Assembly: GCA_023053545.1 (NCBI GenBank)
Contig: JAKZAN010000001.1
Span: forward strand, 7,398,565-7,462,564
DNA length: 64,000 nucleotides
Reading direction: 5' to 3'
Source: Lepidurus packardi
Taxonomy: Eukaryota > Arthropoda > Branchiopoda > Notostraca > Triopsidae
Shown here: one piece after another, positions 23,985 to 47,962 of the stretch
Layout: every line of letters starts with the position of its first letter
How positions within the stretch are numbered: the first letter of the stretch is position 1
Translations under genes and position numbers: made by a program
Notes under the pieces: model-generated
The model's input: only the letters and a program-made list of their open reading frames with translations
What the model was told of the DNA's origin: nothing
The model's database searches: none

Positions 23985-24826
23985 TACAGTAGATGCCACT
24001 TATTGTAATCACTGGTTATTAAAGTCAGCCACTTTACGAAATCGAACTTTAAAGTACCGATTCAAAATAATAAAATTCATAGTATTTTATTCGGTTTTAT
24101 TATCACACTTTCGGATATTAGAATCACTTGCAAAAGAATTTTCATATGTAAAGTAACAAAACTGCAGAAGTGATCGCAACATGGACTTTGCATATTGACC
24201 AATGACTACTTTTACGTCGTTTTGACCAACTTTGTCATTTCCAGTCTACTACTACGCTTAGGGGGAAATTCCTTCTAAACTCCCCAGTCAATTAAATGAG
24301 CAGGTTATTCAATTGAATGACCAGTTCCTTTAACGAACGGGGAAAGTTAAAAGATATGTGTTTCAGAACCCTACCTAAGCGTAGGAATAGGCATCAAAGG
24401 CGCAGTGTTGTGTTTTAGACGTGTGGTTATATACAAATGGCAACGAACAAGAAAAGAGTTGATTCAAATGTAAACGAAAAGTTGGGGCGTATTGAAACTT
24501 ATGACAAGTTAAATTTAGAAGTTTTACCACAAAGGGAAGCGGCCGTTAAGTTCGGAATTCCTTAATCTTCTCTATCAAAATTGTGGAAAAACCGTTACGA
24601 AATAAACAGTAATGGGTGTAGGGAATTTAGAAAAAGCAAACATGTGGGAAAGTGTAAAAAAATAGATTATGTTTGGTGTCTTTGGTTTAAATATGCCAGG
24701 TCGTTTCACGCATTGATTAATCGTAGCATTATGTTGCATATTTCCGATTTTCGGAATTGGAATCTCAGTTTAATAGAATCAATATTCACTTGACAAATGT
24801 GATCACAGTAAGCGGCGTCTATTGTA
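23985..24826 (+). mobile_element. pogo/Tigger-like DNA transposon, internally deleted (copy 1)
   Basis: The ends are inverted: TACAGTAGATGCCACTTATT at 23985 and, read backwards from 24826, TACAATAGACGCCGCTTACT, flanked by TA as expected for Tc1/mariner-pogo elements. From 24438 the sequence encodes a broken transposase N-terminus with the CENP-B/Tigger-type helix-turn-helix pattern (EKL..., LPQREAAVKFGIP, a stop, then LSKLWKNRYEI). The catalytic DDE part is missing. A 24-base duplication of the left end lies just outside at about 23961. Relatives are at 43622 and 45920. Confidence 0.8.
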
Positions 24827-25851
24827 TTTACTTATCTTTCTCATTTTCCTTTATTTCTCATATTTTTTACCTTTACTTTTGCTTTCTAAACAGAGCCTTT
24901 AAGATATGGGAAAACTCGTACTCACTTTCGTAGCACATTTTGGAATGGAGATTCATAGAAGGCTTGAAGAATTGAGAAGGATTGTTCTGGGGTAGCAGGT
25001 ATTGGCAGGCTTGACTTGCTAATTTGTAAGGAGAGCAGGACTGAATTCTTGACACGAAGGCCATTTGATTGCAAACGCTTCAATCATCTTTCTTGGTTCA
25101 ATGATTTCTGGGAATACATATAGTTTAGAGATAGACAAAACAGAAGTTAATTAGCTGGTATTACGACGCATATTTCAGGAGTGAATGTCGTTGTGGTCTT
25201 TAACTTATGTTGCTTTTACTGTCGTTTAGAAGATTTTATTGATTCCACGCTTTAGAGCACGAAATTTTGTGTATATAGAACGTGTCTGACGATACTTCCG
25301 TGAGTATTCTGCTTGTTTGGGTAATTACAGGATAGGTCGTCCAGGACAGATGTTCTCGTTCCATAACGACGTCGTTTGAGTACGCTTCTAATTATAGTGC
25401 ATCACATAATTGCATTCATGTAAAAAATGTATTAACTCGTTCAGAATACCGTACAGGCTCGGGACATGATGGTTTAGCTAGTATGAGATATATGAGCTAT
25501 TAATATGTGTTGTTGGACATAGTGGGGGTGTACCGAGTTAGTTAGTTCTAGGAAGTACAGAGGAAAACTGTAAACACGTGTACAGGCTCCATGCATTGCT
25601 ATAGTGTAAGTGGAAAACAAGGTTTTTAATCTTCAAATCTTGAAAATAAGCTGATTTGTAGGGCATAGCCTATTTGCGGCATCCAACACTAATGTCTTTG
25701 ATTTTTCACTTACTATTTATAGAACCTTTTATTTATTGTTTAATTAGTTTCTCTGTTATGAAAGTAATAGAAGTTATTTCTTTTTAAAAACTAACAAAAT
25801 GTTATTTTTTAATTAAATTGATCTAATCATTCTGTGTATTTCTTCTTTTAG
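24827..25851. other. Non-coding stretch before the 5' coding exon
   Basis: AT-rich and without a supported gene. It ends in a pyrimidine tract and AG (about 25838-25852) that act as the acceptor for the exon carrying the ATG at 25936. Confidence 0.5.
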
Positions 25852-25852
25852 G

Positions 25853-26203
25853 CGGCGAGTAAGGGAGTTTGTGTGTTCCGAGCCACTAACCAACGTTTGC
25901 ATATTTGAGCATTTATACTTGGAAAAAACTACACCATGTCTGGCAAAGAAGTTCATTTTGCGGAAGATGTCCTGCTCACTACTTCGTATCGCGCCGAAAG
26001 TCCGCGGTATGCCCCATCCTGGTCCTTTCGGTCTGCTCAAGCCACGCCCAGCACTGCGGCCGGGAATGGGAGCGTCCCGAGCAGTACCGCCATCGCTGTG
26101 AAACCGGCTCTCAAGAAAACGACCATAACTTTCACCACGCCTGCAGGATCCAATGATTCTGGCTTCTTCGGCTCTTCATCTCGAAGTGATCGCGATTTTG
26201 ATG
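25853..26203 (+). CDS. Probable 5' coding exon, perhaps an alternative first exon of the MNK gene
   Basis: A good acceptor (TTTCTTCTTTTAG) is followed by an 83-base leader and an ATG at 25936 in favourable context. The frame runs 89 codons to a donor (GATG|GTAAAA, exon end 26203, phase 1). The peptide starts MSGKEVHFAEDVLL, is Ser/Pro/Thr-rich and low-complexity, and has no domain I know. No following exon is found before 33.7 kb. Its phase fits the MNK exon at 35082, giving DFDG-ECDGD across the join and a 567-residue long isoform. This link is inferred from phase only (a one-in-three match by chance). The exon could belong to an unrecognised gene. Confidence 0.5.
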
Positions 26204-26851
26204 GTAAAAAACAACAAAAGCACTAACCCTTTCCTTTCATATCGTTCCTATAAACTTCCGTCAAAAACGCCATGAACTCAGTGGAAGTAGTCCTCCAGCT
26301 CTTTATCGGACATCTTGCCTAAATCGCCGTCGTGGCAATCACGCACGCAAAGGGTGTGTTGAGGAAAAGTTGCCTTGTTATTTTACTATTAGGAAAGACC
26401 TTTCCAAAAGAAGAAAAATGGCAAGGAAACACATCAATAAGAACGTGAACGGGCGCAAATTAAATTTTAATTCCAAAGCTGGGTAATACCCGCTTGGCAC
26501 TGTTGCAATCAGGAATGAAATCAGAAGAACTTTTCAAATTTAAAGGTGGGCTGGTTTAGCGAGTATGCAAAACTCGCTTTGTGGTTGTTCTCACAGAGAA
26601 ATGTAAATTCGCTCTAGGATGCCCCGCTCGCATCTGCATAACCTTGGCCGTCACAGCTCTCCTCTTTTGCCTGCTTTTCAGGGTTGTCTCGCGTCTGGTG
26701 TGTGTGCCAAGGTCTTTTCTTTTCCTCTCGCAAGGCTCAGGTTCCACAGCAGAAAGGGTAAAATGAAAAGTGAATGTGAAGCGTAAAAATGGATCACAAA
26801 GACCTTGACGGCGCACAAGACTCAGGAAGAATGCTGTATTTTCGCCTCTTT

Positions 26852-27127
26852 CAGGAATCAGGAAGAACTAACGGAACTATAATCATAATGCGTCGCATAC
26901 ATGAAAGGATTTGTTTGAGATGACTAAACGAAATCGAAAGTTAGTGTATCTATAGGTCATATGTTAGTGTAGGTTATCGTATCGATAGGTTGTAATTCTC
27001 CTCTTAGGAATCAGGAAGAACTACAAACATAATGTTTCGCAAACACGAGAGGTTTTGATTGAGATGGCTAAATGAAATCGAAAGTTAGTACATCGATAGG
27101 TTATAGGTTAGTATATCGATATTTTAC
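26852..27127. repeat. Tandem duplication with TATCGATA-type motifs
   Basis: Two copies about 150 bases apart share 'ggaatcaggaagaacta', 'cataatg' and 'gaaatcgaaagttagt', each ending in variants of TATCGATA (26977 exact, 27091 and 27115 near-exact). In insects that octamer is the DREF-binding DRE site. Whether it acts here is unknown. Confidence 0.6.
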
Positions 27128-27774
27128 AGAGCTTGCGATATGAAGGCTCAGTAGGATGCAATTATGAGCCTGGGCTTTCGTTTCTGTGTGTTAGAAAGCA
27201 TCTTATGACGTTCTTGTGCATTTTAGGTATGGAAATTTGCCTTTATAGGAAAATTTGTATTTGAGTGCGTCGCGGTAGTTTTTCATTTTAACGATTTTGT
27301 CGGGATCAGCCAGACTTCGTTTTGAAGTTGTTAACTTTGCCACGTATTACGTCGACCTTGTCAACGGAAGTGGATTGCACTCGGTTTATTTATTCGTCGG
27401 TTTCAAGTGCGCTTTTTGTTCCCAGTCTCGTGTGCGAAATGTTCAGCATCTCGATATCGATCGTTTCTGTTACTGGCGACGGCCAAGGCCGTTCCGGAAC
27501 ATGAGATTTGGTTACAAGTTTTCCCCCCGTTGGACTGCACATTCACGCTTGTTTTCACGTGATACGCAATCAAGAACGAGAAATTATTTTTTTGTAAAAG
27601 CATTTTGAACGAAAGTGATAGCCCTACGTTGCGTACATTGATTAAACGCTTTGATGGAAAGCGGGTTTGTTAGGGAAAAAAAATAAGGAATTTAGGACGC
27701 AGATGTTGCGTTTCGCGGGGAATATGGACTAATATACATGACAGCCTTGGCCAGTTTGTTTACATGTACACTAT

Positions 27775-28210
27775 CTTTAATTGCGTTGTTTCTCATTCAA
27801 GAACGTCGATTACGTCAATTAACATCTGCGTAATGCAGATATTAATTGCGAAGTTTTAGTCTAGGTCAGTAGTGGACATCCTACGCTATTTTGTCCATGC
27901 GTATGAGCTTATGAAAGACCCATTTAAAAAGAAATATCTGTTGGCAAAAATGTAACTTCCCCTCTCAAAACGTCGACTACGTCAATTAACATTTGCGACA
28001 AATTAATTATATATTGAATTGCGTTGTTTCGCATTCAAGAACGTCGGTTACGTCAATTAACATCTGCGTAATGGCAACAGCAAAAGGTTTGGTCTAAGTC
28101 AGTAGTGGACTTCCCTAACGCTATTCTGTCCATGCTTAGGAGCTGAAAGACGCAATTTTGAAGAAAAAATAAAGAATTTAACTGTTAGCAACAATGAAAC
28201 TTTCCCTTAG
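27775..28210. repeat. Tandem duplication, unit about 230 bases
   Basis: The block 'gttgtttctcattcaagaac' through 'gtaatggc/gtaatgca' and the later block 'tcagtagtggac' to 'tctgtccatgc' occur twice in the same order (27785 and 28021 onward). A core 'acgtcaattaacat' also appears a third time at about 27974. No coding potential. Confidence 0.65.
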
Positions 28211-30421
28211 CTTGGAGTGGAATTTCATGAAAGGGTCGCCAGGAGCTCTGCAGGTAAACAAGATCTGCTAGTAAAGGTGACCTTCAAGCATGCAAGCTGA
28301 TGTAACGAAACACGAACTGGATTTACTAGATACCTTTTCAGGCAATCGTGCTTTTTCTTTTTGTTGCGTCCTTTTTTCTCAATAAGCAGAAGCTGTTACG
28401 GGGACGGGGGGGGGGGGGGGTTCACGCTTCACTTCCTGGGTGCCTTTTGCAGTGATGAAGTTCCTCTAACCTTAGGCTAGGAACGTTCTTGAGATGTCCG
28501 TTTTAGCGTAGTTTCGATTTCGTTTACGTATTTATTCATTTGGTACGTCTATACCTGCTAAGCCGTTCTTTTTGTTAGCCATGTTAATCTGATTTTATTG
28601 CATATAGAAGGTAAAGGTCAGAATAACTAGCCCGGAGCATATCCTTGTGCGTTGGATTAGATCAGCCAGTTTTTGGGGTATGATTGCAACTGGAACCATA
28701 CGAAACTGTCATTACTTTTAGTCCAAAGGAAGATAAAAAGGCGAGCGTGGACTCGACCGACCTGATTGGATGCTTTCCAAGAAAAATAGCGCTGTAGACA
28801 CTCAGATTAACCCAGCTGTTATGCAAAAAGACGCGAACCTAAAATAGCATTTTAATGGGAAGCCGAACGCGCCTGTTCTAGGGAAAGAAGATAACCTTTT
28901 TTTTTTTTAAGGAAATAATTCCTAGTTCTGATTTTTGAAAACAACGCAAGGACATATAAGTTAACTTGACAGGAGAACAGGTTATATACAAGTTTGCATG
29001 GTAGTTATCCGAGTAGTGCTCGTGTGAAATATATCCTGCATCATATTTATTCTTGTGCTGCTGCCGGAGTTCGTGTTTGGGAAAAACACGTGGGGAACCG
29101 GCGTTTTGGTGTGCCATGGGGTAGCGTCAAAGAATCTAGAACGTTCTCGAAGCTTAGGGGAGGCGACAAAATGCCGGGGACCCTTTAGCAATAGGTTACT
29201 TCAGTTGGTTTCAGAGAACTTGTTTTTGTTTGGAAGAACACTCAGCACTTGCTCGGTGTTTGTATTAGAATTTCCGTGCTCGGATTTTTTAGATGTGGCT
29301 TTTATACAATTGAACCAGTGTTATCATGGGTCGCATTTTCAATGAATACGTTAAGAACTGTAAGATCTCAACTTTCGAATGCTTTCATGCGATTTGTTAA
29401 GCGATGGAAGAAGCTAGAGCGATTAATCGAACTGTTTAGAAGCGGAAGGTATAAGTACTGATAAGCTTTCGGCAGTAGAAAGGGTTTGAATCAATTATAA
29501 ATACGCTAAGCTCTAATGACAGTAGGCGTTAATTTACTAACTTAGGTCATTAATGATTCAGTAAATTTTTAGAGTTTAAAGCAGTTTGCGTTGGGCTCAA
29601 CACGTTGTTATTCTATTAACCGTATGAGTACAAATAAACATTCAGATTCACACACATATTAATAACATTCACACAAATATTCAAATAATATTCACACTGA
29701 AGTACTCGCTCATAAATGTACATATTCACACGTTAATATAACTGTGTGAATTTATATTTTGCTTCACATTCAGGTGACCAAATATATTCCGTATGAAGAT
29801 CGTTGACATTCTTGATCTGGTTGACTAGAGATGATTCGAGTAGTTTTATTGTTGAAAATGCAAGTTACTACTAGTTCTTGTTGTGATATTCCAAAAGGTT
29901 TTCTTGGATTAGTTTCCTTTAATCGTGTTGGAACTCAGCTTGTAACTGCGTTACGATGAGTAATGGTTGTAGGTTGTGTGGTGTATTCACATGTGCGTCA
30001 AGACAGCTGAGGCTTCCACTGTATTTTACTCATTAATTAATAGCGTAACCACGGCTGAATCAATATTCGCCTGGTCGTAGTAACCTGAATAGAGTGGGAA
30101 TTATCTCTAACCAGCGGGTAAAATTGTGTATTTAGAGGGACTAGATTTTTCACTTCATTGTGAAATCCTCGTGTGCATTAGTCAGTGGATTAGCAAGATC
30201 GTGAGCTTGGATAAAGTGATTTGAACTAAGATCCCTCTTATATAGTGGCATTATAATGTCGACTGTATAGTTTTTATGAGGTCGGACTGGGTCTTCCTGG
30301 GGAGGTATGGCGTGATCGGATTATGTCGCATTCTGGTTTGATTATTTCTATCCAGAGCAGAAAGTGAAGGGGAAGCACAAGACGAGAAGGCGAAATAGAG
30401 AGGGAAAAACAAGACCTTGGT
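28211..30421. other. Non-coding stretch
   Basis: No supported gene. Notable only for a run of about 14 G at 28407-28420 and a loose cluster of 'attcacac' motifs at 29640-29770. Confidence 0.5.
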
Positions 30422-30569
30422 CAGGCCCGTACCCACGGGGGTTAGGAGGGTTTACCCTCCATACCCCGGATTTTTTTTAACACCGTAACGATATCCACAT
30501 ACTCGTCATCCCCCACCCTACCCCCACCCCACCCCCACCCCCCGAACCAAAATTCTGGGTACGGCCCTG
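30422..30569. mobile_element. Short inverted-repeat element (MITE), 148 bases
   Basis: The ends CAGGCCCGTACCCA (30422) and TGGGTACGGCCCTG (to 30569) are inverted repeats with one mismatch. The interior has a C-rich (CCCCACC)n tract. Too small to code. The superfamily is not certain. Confidence 0.65.
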
Positions 30570-31822
30570 CCTAGGGTGTTATGCAAGAGAGGGGGAAGAT
30601 CGAGGGTTTAACCCAGCTGCCCCTGCTTACGAAACCCCTCCCCTTGTGTGAAACTGCGTAGTACTACAACTACGTCGACGTAGCGTGCCTTGGTGTGAAG
30701 GGCGTAGTACGGTTTCCCGCCGAAACCGTTTCACCCCCTCTCAACCTTGTAGAAGCTATTTCACCCCTTAGAAAGGAACATCAGCATAGTAAAGGGAAGG
30801 TTTCGAAGCTCCAGGAGGGATGATTGGTTGAAAATGTTAGTAATAAGGGAACCTGAGGTGACTACGTGTTCCCTGGTCTCTCATTTGCCCCGAAAAGTTT
30901 CGATACGTACCTCTCCCTTGATTAAAGCCATGAGTGTGCGTCTTGAACAAATACACCAAGTGCATGGGCCCGTTTAGGTAAGGAAGTTGGCGAGTTAGTA
31001 TCCCGTGAAGGCAAACTTGCTACGCGGCGTATGTAAATCAAAACGAATGTGTAGCCCCAGAAGTTCTGATAAGACTCGTAACTTATCTTAATAAGACGCC
31101 AACTTGGGTTAAAGGTGACTCTTGTCTGTATGACTTAAACTACTTTTTCCCTTTTGTTGATTCAAAGCGAGACGAGAAACGACTCAACAACGTGATATTC
31201 TCCACGTAGAGGTGGCAGCCTCTTATTATTTTTCTCCCTAACTACAGAGCCGGCATTCTTAGACAATAACAACTTCCTTTCCCGTGGTGTTTCTATAACC
31301 GTTGAGGGGTTCGAGAGAGATAAATTAAGGTTGCGCAACTTGTTTTTCACAGAAAATGGCGTTCTAGAGGGGGAAAACGGCTCACCCTACGTTAAAAAAA
31401 GGGCTCCCTTCTAGACCTTTAGGTAGTTCTCTACTGGTAAATTTATGAGATGTCACAAGTTTTTCACGTGTTGTGGTGTAAAGACGTATAAAGGAAGGAA
31501 TATGTATTCCCCCTAAACAATATAACGATCAGTTGAGGGACAGGAATCTAATTTCCATAGTTAGAACGTATTTATTTTAAGTTAAAGACACGCAATCGCG
31601 GAGTATGTGTAGGGTTGTCTTTGTCTGTAAGATTGCATTCGTTTTTGAATCTAGCTTGGTTCAGCTTAGCAAATTTGGTATGATCCTGCTTAGATACCAA
31701 TCATATTCTGTTTATTGCCACCAAACGCAATCATATCGTTAGATCGTTTGCTCTAATCACCACGGCAATTATACTAGTATTAACTTTAGTGCTTAAGAGC
31801 TTTTATTATTCTTGATTTTGAT
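30570..31822. other. Non-coding stretch
   Basis: No gene, RNA or clear repeat seen. Confidence 0.4.
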
Positions 31823-32131
31823 TCATTGAGGGACGAGGGACAACGTTGAGATGTGAATGAGTCCGTGTCGGTCCCAGCAGGAGCAATTTCCGTATAGCCC
31901 GAGCTGTATTGCGCAATATCGCATATAGTAGCCCTGACCGTGACGTTCAAGGGTAAAAACTTCGTAGTGATCAGGATAGGATGCCTCCCAAAGTAGCTGT
32001 GTCAGCTGCCCAGTATTGATTGGTTGCTCTTGGTCGCTCCGCTCTCCGATTCCTTTAGCCCTGCACTTGTTTACTAACTTGCTAGGGACGGAGCATATTC
32101 TTGTCAATGGGAACGGGTCTAAAAAACGCAA
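31823..32131 (-). other. Unassigned open frame, 102 codons
   Basis: Open for 102 codons with a non-repetitive composition, four cysteines and several aromatic residues (HYEVFTLERHGQGYYMRYC). It has no recognisable domain, no signal peptide and no splice context I can confirm. It may be a real exon, a fragment of an old element, or chance. Confidence 0.25.
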
Positions 32132-33290
32132 GCGAAAGGGAGGCCATTCTAGTAAGGCGGGGCTTAAGCCACGTTGTTGTTGTCGAAAAACAGGAAGTGC
32201 GTAGTAAGCTAAGTCAAAGAATGTTTTTTTCTCTTCAGCGTTTGCCCCTAGGGAGGTATGCGGTTCTGGTCCATGGTTGATATGATATTGTCGCGCTTAT
32301 TTGGATGGCGGTGAAGGTCCTAAAATCGTCTAAAAACCCTTTTAAAAAATAAATAATCAACGCCCAGACCTCAAACCAGGCTCGCCAGACTTAAATGTGC
32401 ATGTCCCCTGGAGCGAAAAACTAACCAAAAGAAACGCTCTGGGAGGCATAGTGTATGGCTATTATCATAAACCACACTAGTTTTGAATCGGATAATTTAA
32501 GTTGAATTAGAAACTGACATGGCAGGTGTTGTTGTTATGCCAATGGGTTATCGGTCTACGGTCAAGGATAAATGTCATTGTTGTTCACTGGCTCCGGAAA
32601 CTTCATTTTATCAGTTTGGAGGGTTTGCGCTAGAGCAATTACTAACGCTTTGCTGTGTTATTGACGAGATAGGAGGTGCTGGATGTTTACGAGTTGGTTA
32701 TTTCCAGTTCAGGGATGAGGAATTACAATAGTTGACTACCTTTTTTCAGTAAGGGACACCTTGAGCCAGTTTGCTTATACAGTCGAATGTATTTTCCAGT
32801 TCAGGGTCTGTTTACAACTCTTGCGATGTTTTTTTTTAACCGTGGAACTTTACTGCTAGGTTTTTTGTGTTATTTTTTAGCCACGGACCTGCATGCACAG
32901 GTGAAGTCAACGCTTGCCAGGGAAGATTTACACGAAACGCCTTATTGGATGGTTTTGATGCGAGACGATGTATGAAACCGAAAGAGTTAAACGCGTGACA
33001 TGAGCTTAGTATTTGCATATTGAGTCGCATTTCATACTCGGTACGCCGGTAGACCTCTGCACATAAGCTTCTGGGTTGTTTTGGTGACTTTTGTACCAAT
33101 ATTAGAGCAAACCAACGCAAGAATGTGAGATTTTATTGTATTGGCGCAACCGGTTAGCGCAGTTGGCCGTTTCTTGTTATGAAAACAATGATGGCTGGGC
33201 CCCGGTATGTTGCAGTTGCCAAGCCTTGTAAAAGATTTGTCCTCGGTATAACCTAGCCGCGGGGCCGGCATTCGGCCCGGGCTTATGGGA
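32132..33290. other. Non-coding stretch upstream of the short MNK first exon
   Basis: No supported gene. GC content rises toward 33.2 kb, as in a promoter region. Confidence 0.4.
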
Positions 33291-33318
33291 GTAGCGTATC
33301 GATACCGCGATACGCTAC
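33291..33318. promoter_or_regulatory. Perfect 11-base inverted repeat around TATCGATA
   Basis: GTAGCGTATCG, six bases, then CGATACGCTAC. The arms are exact reverse complements and the left arm plus spacer contains TATCGATA, the insect DRE octamer. It lies about 430 bases before the ATG at 33744, so it could be a promoter element of MNK. Function is inferred. Confidence 0.45.
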
Positions 33319-33743
33319 AAAGCCGGGTGTTTTCGCCGTACTACGCAGCAGTTAGCCGGGGTCCGTCGTAGAGTAAAGTTGTCAGGGATCTTTGTGTGAT
33401 GTGAAGGAAAGGCAAGAGGAAAGGCGCTCATTTTGTCTTTGGTGGTGCCCAAAACAGGCCTAAGCTTTCGTGCTAGGTTTGAGAGAGGGAAGCGAGATTA
33501 AGAGCAAAATAAGCAATAGTTAAAGGTGGTGTTGAAGTGAAATACGACATCACCCCTAACGCCGGAAAATTTCTAATACGACCAGAAGATATCCTCGTCC
33601 TACGTATAATAGCCAACTGTGTATTGTGGGTTAGTGTGACAGCAACTCGTCGCCGACAATAATTCGGGCTTGTAATTTATATTCGCTATTTAATTCGTTG
33701 CGTTGTCTTGAAAGTTGTTACCATATCCGTCGTCAGTTGCAAA

Positions 33744-36873
<3,130 letters not shown>

Positions 36874-39080
36874 AGATGAAAAAAAAGGAGAAACAGCTTC
36901 CTACATCGTATGTCCACCCAATCCGCGAAGTTCGTTATTTTGCTGTTTCCAGTTTTTCTTTTTTTCTTTTTTTTGCTCTTCTTATTTTCGACTGGTAAAA
37001 AAAGAGAGTTCAAAGGTCCGTGAGGAACAGTACGCGCTAAAACAAGCGAGTCGTCCGCCTCCGTCTTTTTGCATTTTCTTTGTGCTTCACAGCAAGAAAA
37101 TAGTTTCTTGGGTTTTCCCCCATTTTCGGCGAGGAGTGAATGTGGTTTCTGGCAGGTCTTCGAATTTTTTTTTACCCGCTTTTAAGAAAAACCAAAGTTC
37201 TGCTCGGATTCCAGCCTTTTTTGTAACATAACGCTGTATATAGCAAAACCTACCTGGTGGGATTTGGAAAACCACATTCTTTTTGGAAAAGGAACGTAAG
37301 TGTGCATGAGAAATGCAGGAGACCAAAAACGAAGGGTTTCCGCCAAAAAAATACTAGAGAATTATTTTTTTCTCGAGGGGACGATGTGTGATTGTTTGCT
37401 AAGGGTAAGAAAGAGTATGAATTCTCTCCTTAAATCAGTGTGACAAACCCAACACCTTTTTTCCCCCTTTGTCGTTACGACAACCAGCGCTGGCTATGGC
37501 GGGCGTGTTCTCAGGTTTCTCCGCCTATTTTTTTTTTCTTTTTGAGATAAGAGACCCAAGTAGAGAAAACGGGGCAGAGTTTCTACTTGCAGAAAATGAA
37601 CAGTTTTTTATGTAATTTTTTTTGTATGGGGGTGAACAGTTTGGTTTCCCTGGTGTCCCATATTATCAGACTCTTCCCCCTTCCATGTATGCAAGTGAGG
37701 ACACGCGTGTCCATGTGGGCTATTTGGGACAGCAGAAAAAGAAAAACAAAAAGCGTATTTGTTGGTACTGCGCGCAAAAACACCTTGTTGTACGTGATAT
37801 CGTAGTCGCCTTGTGTCTATATTACCTAAGCAGTACAAACAAAAAATGAACCTCCCCCCATTATCTCCTCCTTTTTCTTCCTTTAACGACTCCAAAACCC
37901 CACAGCTACTCAAATTCCCATTGCTGATTGGACACTTGTTTTTCTGCTTGGTATGACGAGGCATGAGAGTTATAATATTAGTAAAATTGTATTTTGGATG
38001 GAGATCGAAAGTGAACTGGGTTCTATGGGGTTTGAACCTACGAACGTTCAGTTTGCCAACTGGTGTGTTAGGAAGGCCATCCAAACTTTGTATCGATTCG
38101 TCTTGGACAAAGTGAAAACCGATATAATGGACTGGTGATACTTTAAAAAAAACGTACGTGTTTTATTCTTTTATATTTGTTACTTTCAGGATAAAGGGAT
38201 CGTATTATTACATTACTGTTAAGAACGAACAGATTTAAACTCGTAAGTTTCCTAGACTCGTTTTATAAACTCGCAACTTATAAGCTAAAAGTACTGTTGG
38301 TTTCTGAAAGGAATCTAATCTTGTCTAAATCACCCAAGTTGGAGCTACATTCAAGACTTTTACTGAACAGTGAAGGTACGACTATAGATGTCTCCAGGTC
38401 CATCGTCAAGCAAGAACTCTTTCTATTCAAAATGCAAAGTCACAATTATACTAGGCTGAAGTCTTTTCTCGTCATTCGTAAGAGATCTGAACGTCTAAAA
38501 ACATGTGCGAAGTCGGTTTTCTGTCAGGCATGAATCGTCCTACGGGGCCCATACAAAAGGTAGCCTCCTCCTTTTCTGTCCTGTCAATCGTTGGAGTCAA
38601 GTTTTCAGCCTAGCCACATGAGCCTACGGTTCCATGACCTGAGTACCATGACCTACCATACGTAAACCCTAAAATCGAAATGCTATTGTAAGGATAGTCG
38701 TTTTGTCGTCTGTAGTCCTTGTGGGTCTAGTCCTTTTGGGTCTGCAGTCCTTGTCGGTATCCGTAGTCCTTGTGTCGCGTTGCCAAAAGTAATCTTTACT
38801 TTTTTGTGTCTGAAAAGCATAATTCTACCGTGTCAAGGGTTGTTTCAAATTATAAGGACGTCATGGCAAGGAAAAAAGTGTTATAATGGCAGGAGGTAAA
38901 ATCACAGGTTAAGTGCATTCCGAAGAGCAATGCTGCGTGGCTTGGACAAAGGTTTCGCAATGCGTTCGAGACTTCACATCTTTCGCGTTTCGTATTTTAG
39001 TAAATCTGTTCTTTGTTGTCATTCCATTGACAGGCAGCGGGAAGTTTTGATGAAAAGTATTAATCTATGTTTGTGTTATA
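36874..39080. other. Intergenic region between MNK and Brpf
   Basis: MNK 3' UTR and Brpf 5' region. At 38690-38780 a phrase like 'gtccttgtgggtct' repeats several times, and a similar phrase occurs at 44630-44690. No gene is supported. Confidence 0.5.
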
Positions 39081-47508
<8,428 letters not shown>

Positions 47509-47962
47509 AACCATCTTTATCATTTGCATTTTTCCACCTTCAAAGTGTGCTGTGTTCAGTGTAATCCCTGATAAAAATTTAGACTGTTTGAGAAACATGA
47601 ATAAAGCCTCCGTTTTGTACAAAAGTTCGCACGTGAAAGTCCATGCGGGCCATTTGCTTTTGTCCTTTGACTCCAATCCACGTCTTGATTGTATCTGGTG
47701 CGGAGTAAGGGGGGTGAGACCTATGAAGGAAGAGTTCACTTCAATGCGTATGCGCTCAAATGGATCAATAGTATGTCATAGCGAGGCTACGATACGTGGT
47801 GGTTTCCGGCCTGGCCTTCTCACAAAGTTTTTAATGGCAAAACTTGTTGACACCATGCAGACGCACACTACGGCACTCTGCTGATTCATTATTTCCTTTT
47901 TTGTCTCCTGTGCGGAAAGTAACAGTTTATTCATTTTCTGAGAGCCGTTAAAAGTCCCTGTC
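47509..47962. other. Intergenic region between Brpf and the ELAPOR gene
   Basis: Brpf 3' UTR and the upstream region of the next gene. The 155-codon open frame across 47417-47884 overlaps the Brpf terminus in another frame and has no domain. Confidence 0.5.
47600..47605 (+). other. Putative Brpf polyadenylation signal AATAAA
   Basis: AATAAA 92 bases after the Brpf stop codon, well spaced for a short 3' UTR. Confidence 0.5.

Noticed and set aside
28398..28421. Long G run as a functional quadruplex
   Set aside because: A single homopolymer run with no further G tracts or gene context. Probably a simple repeat prone to sequencing error.
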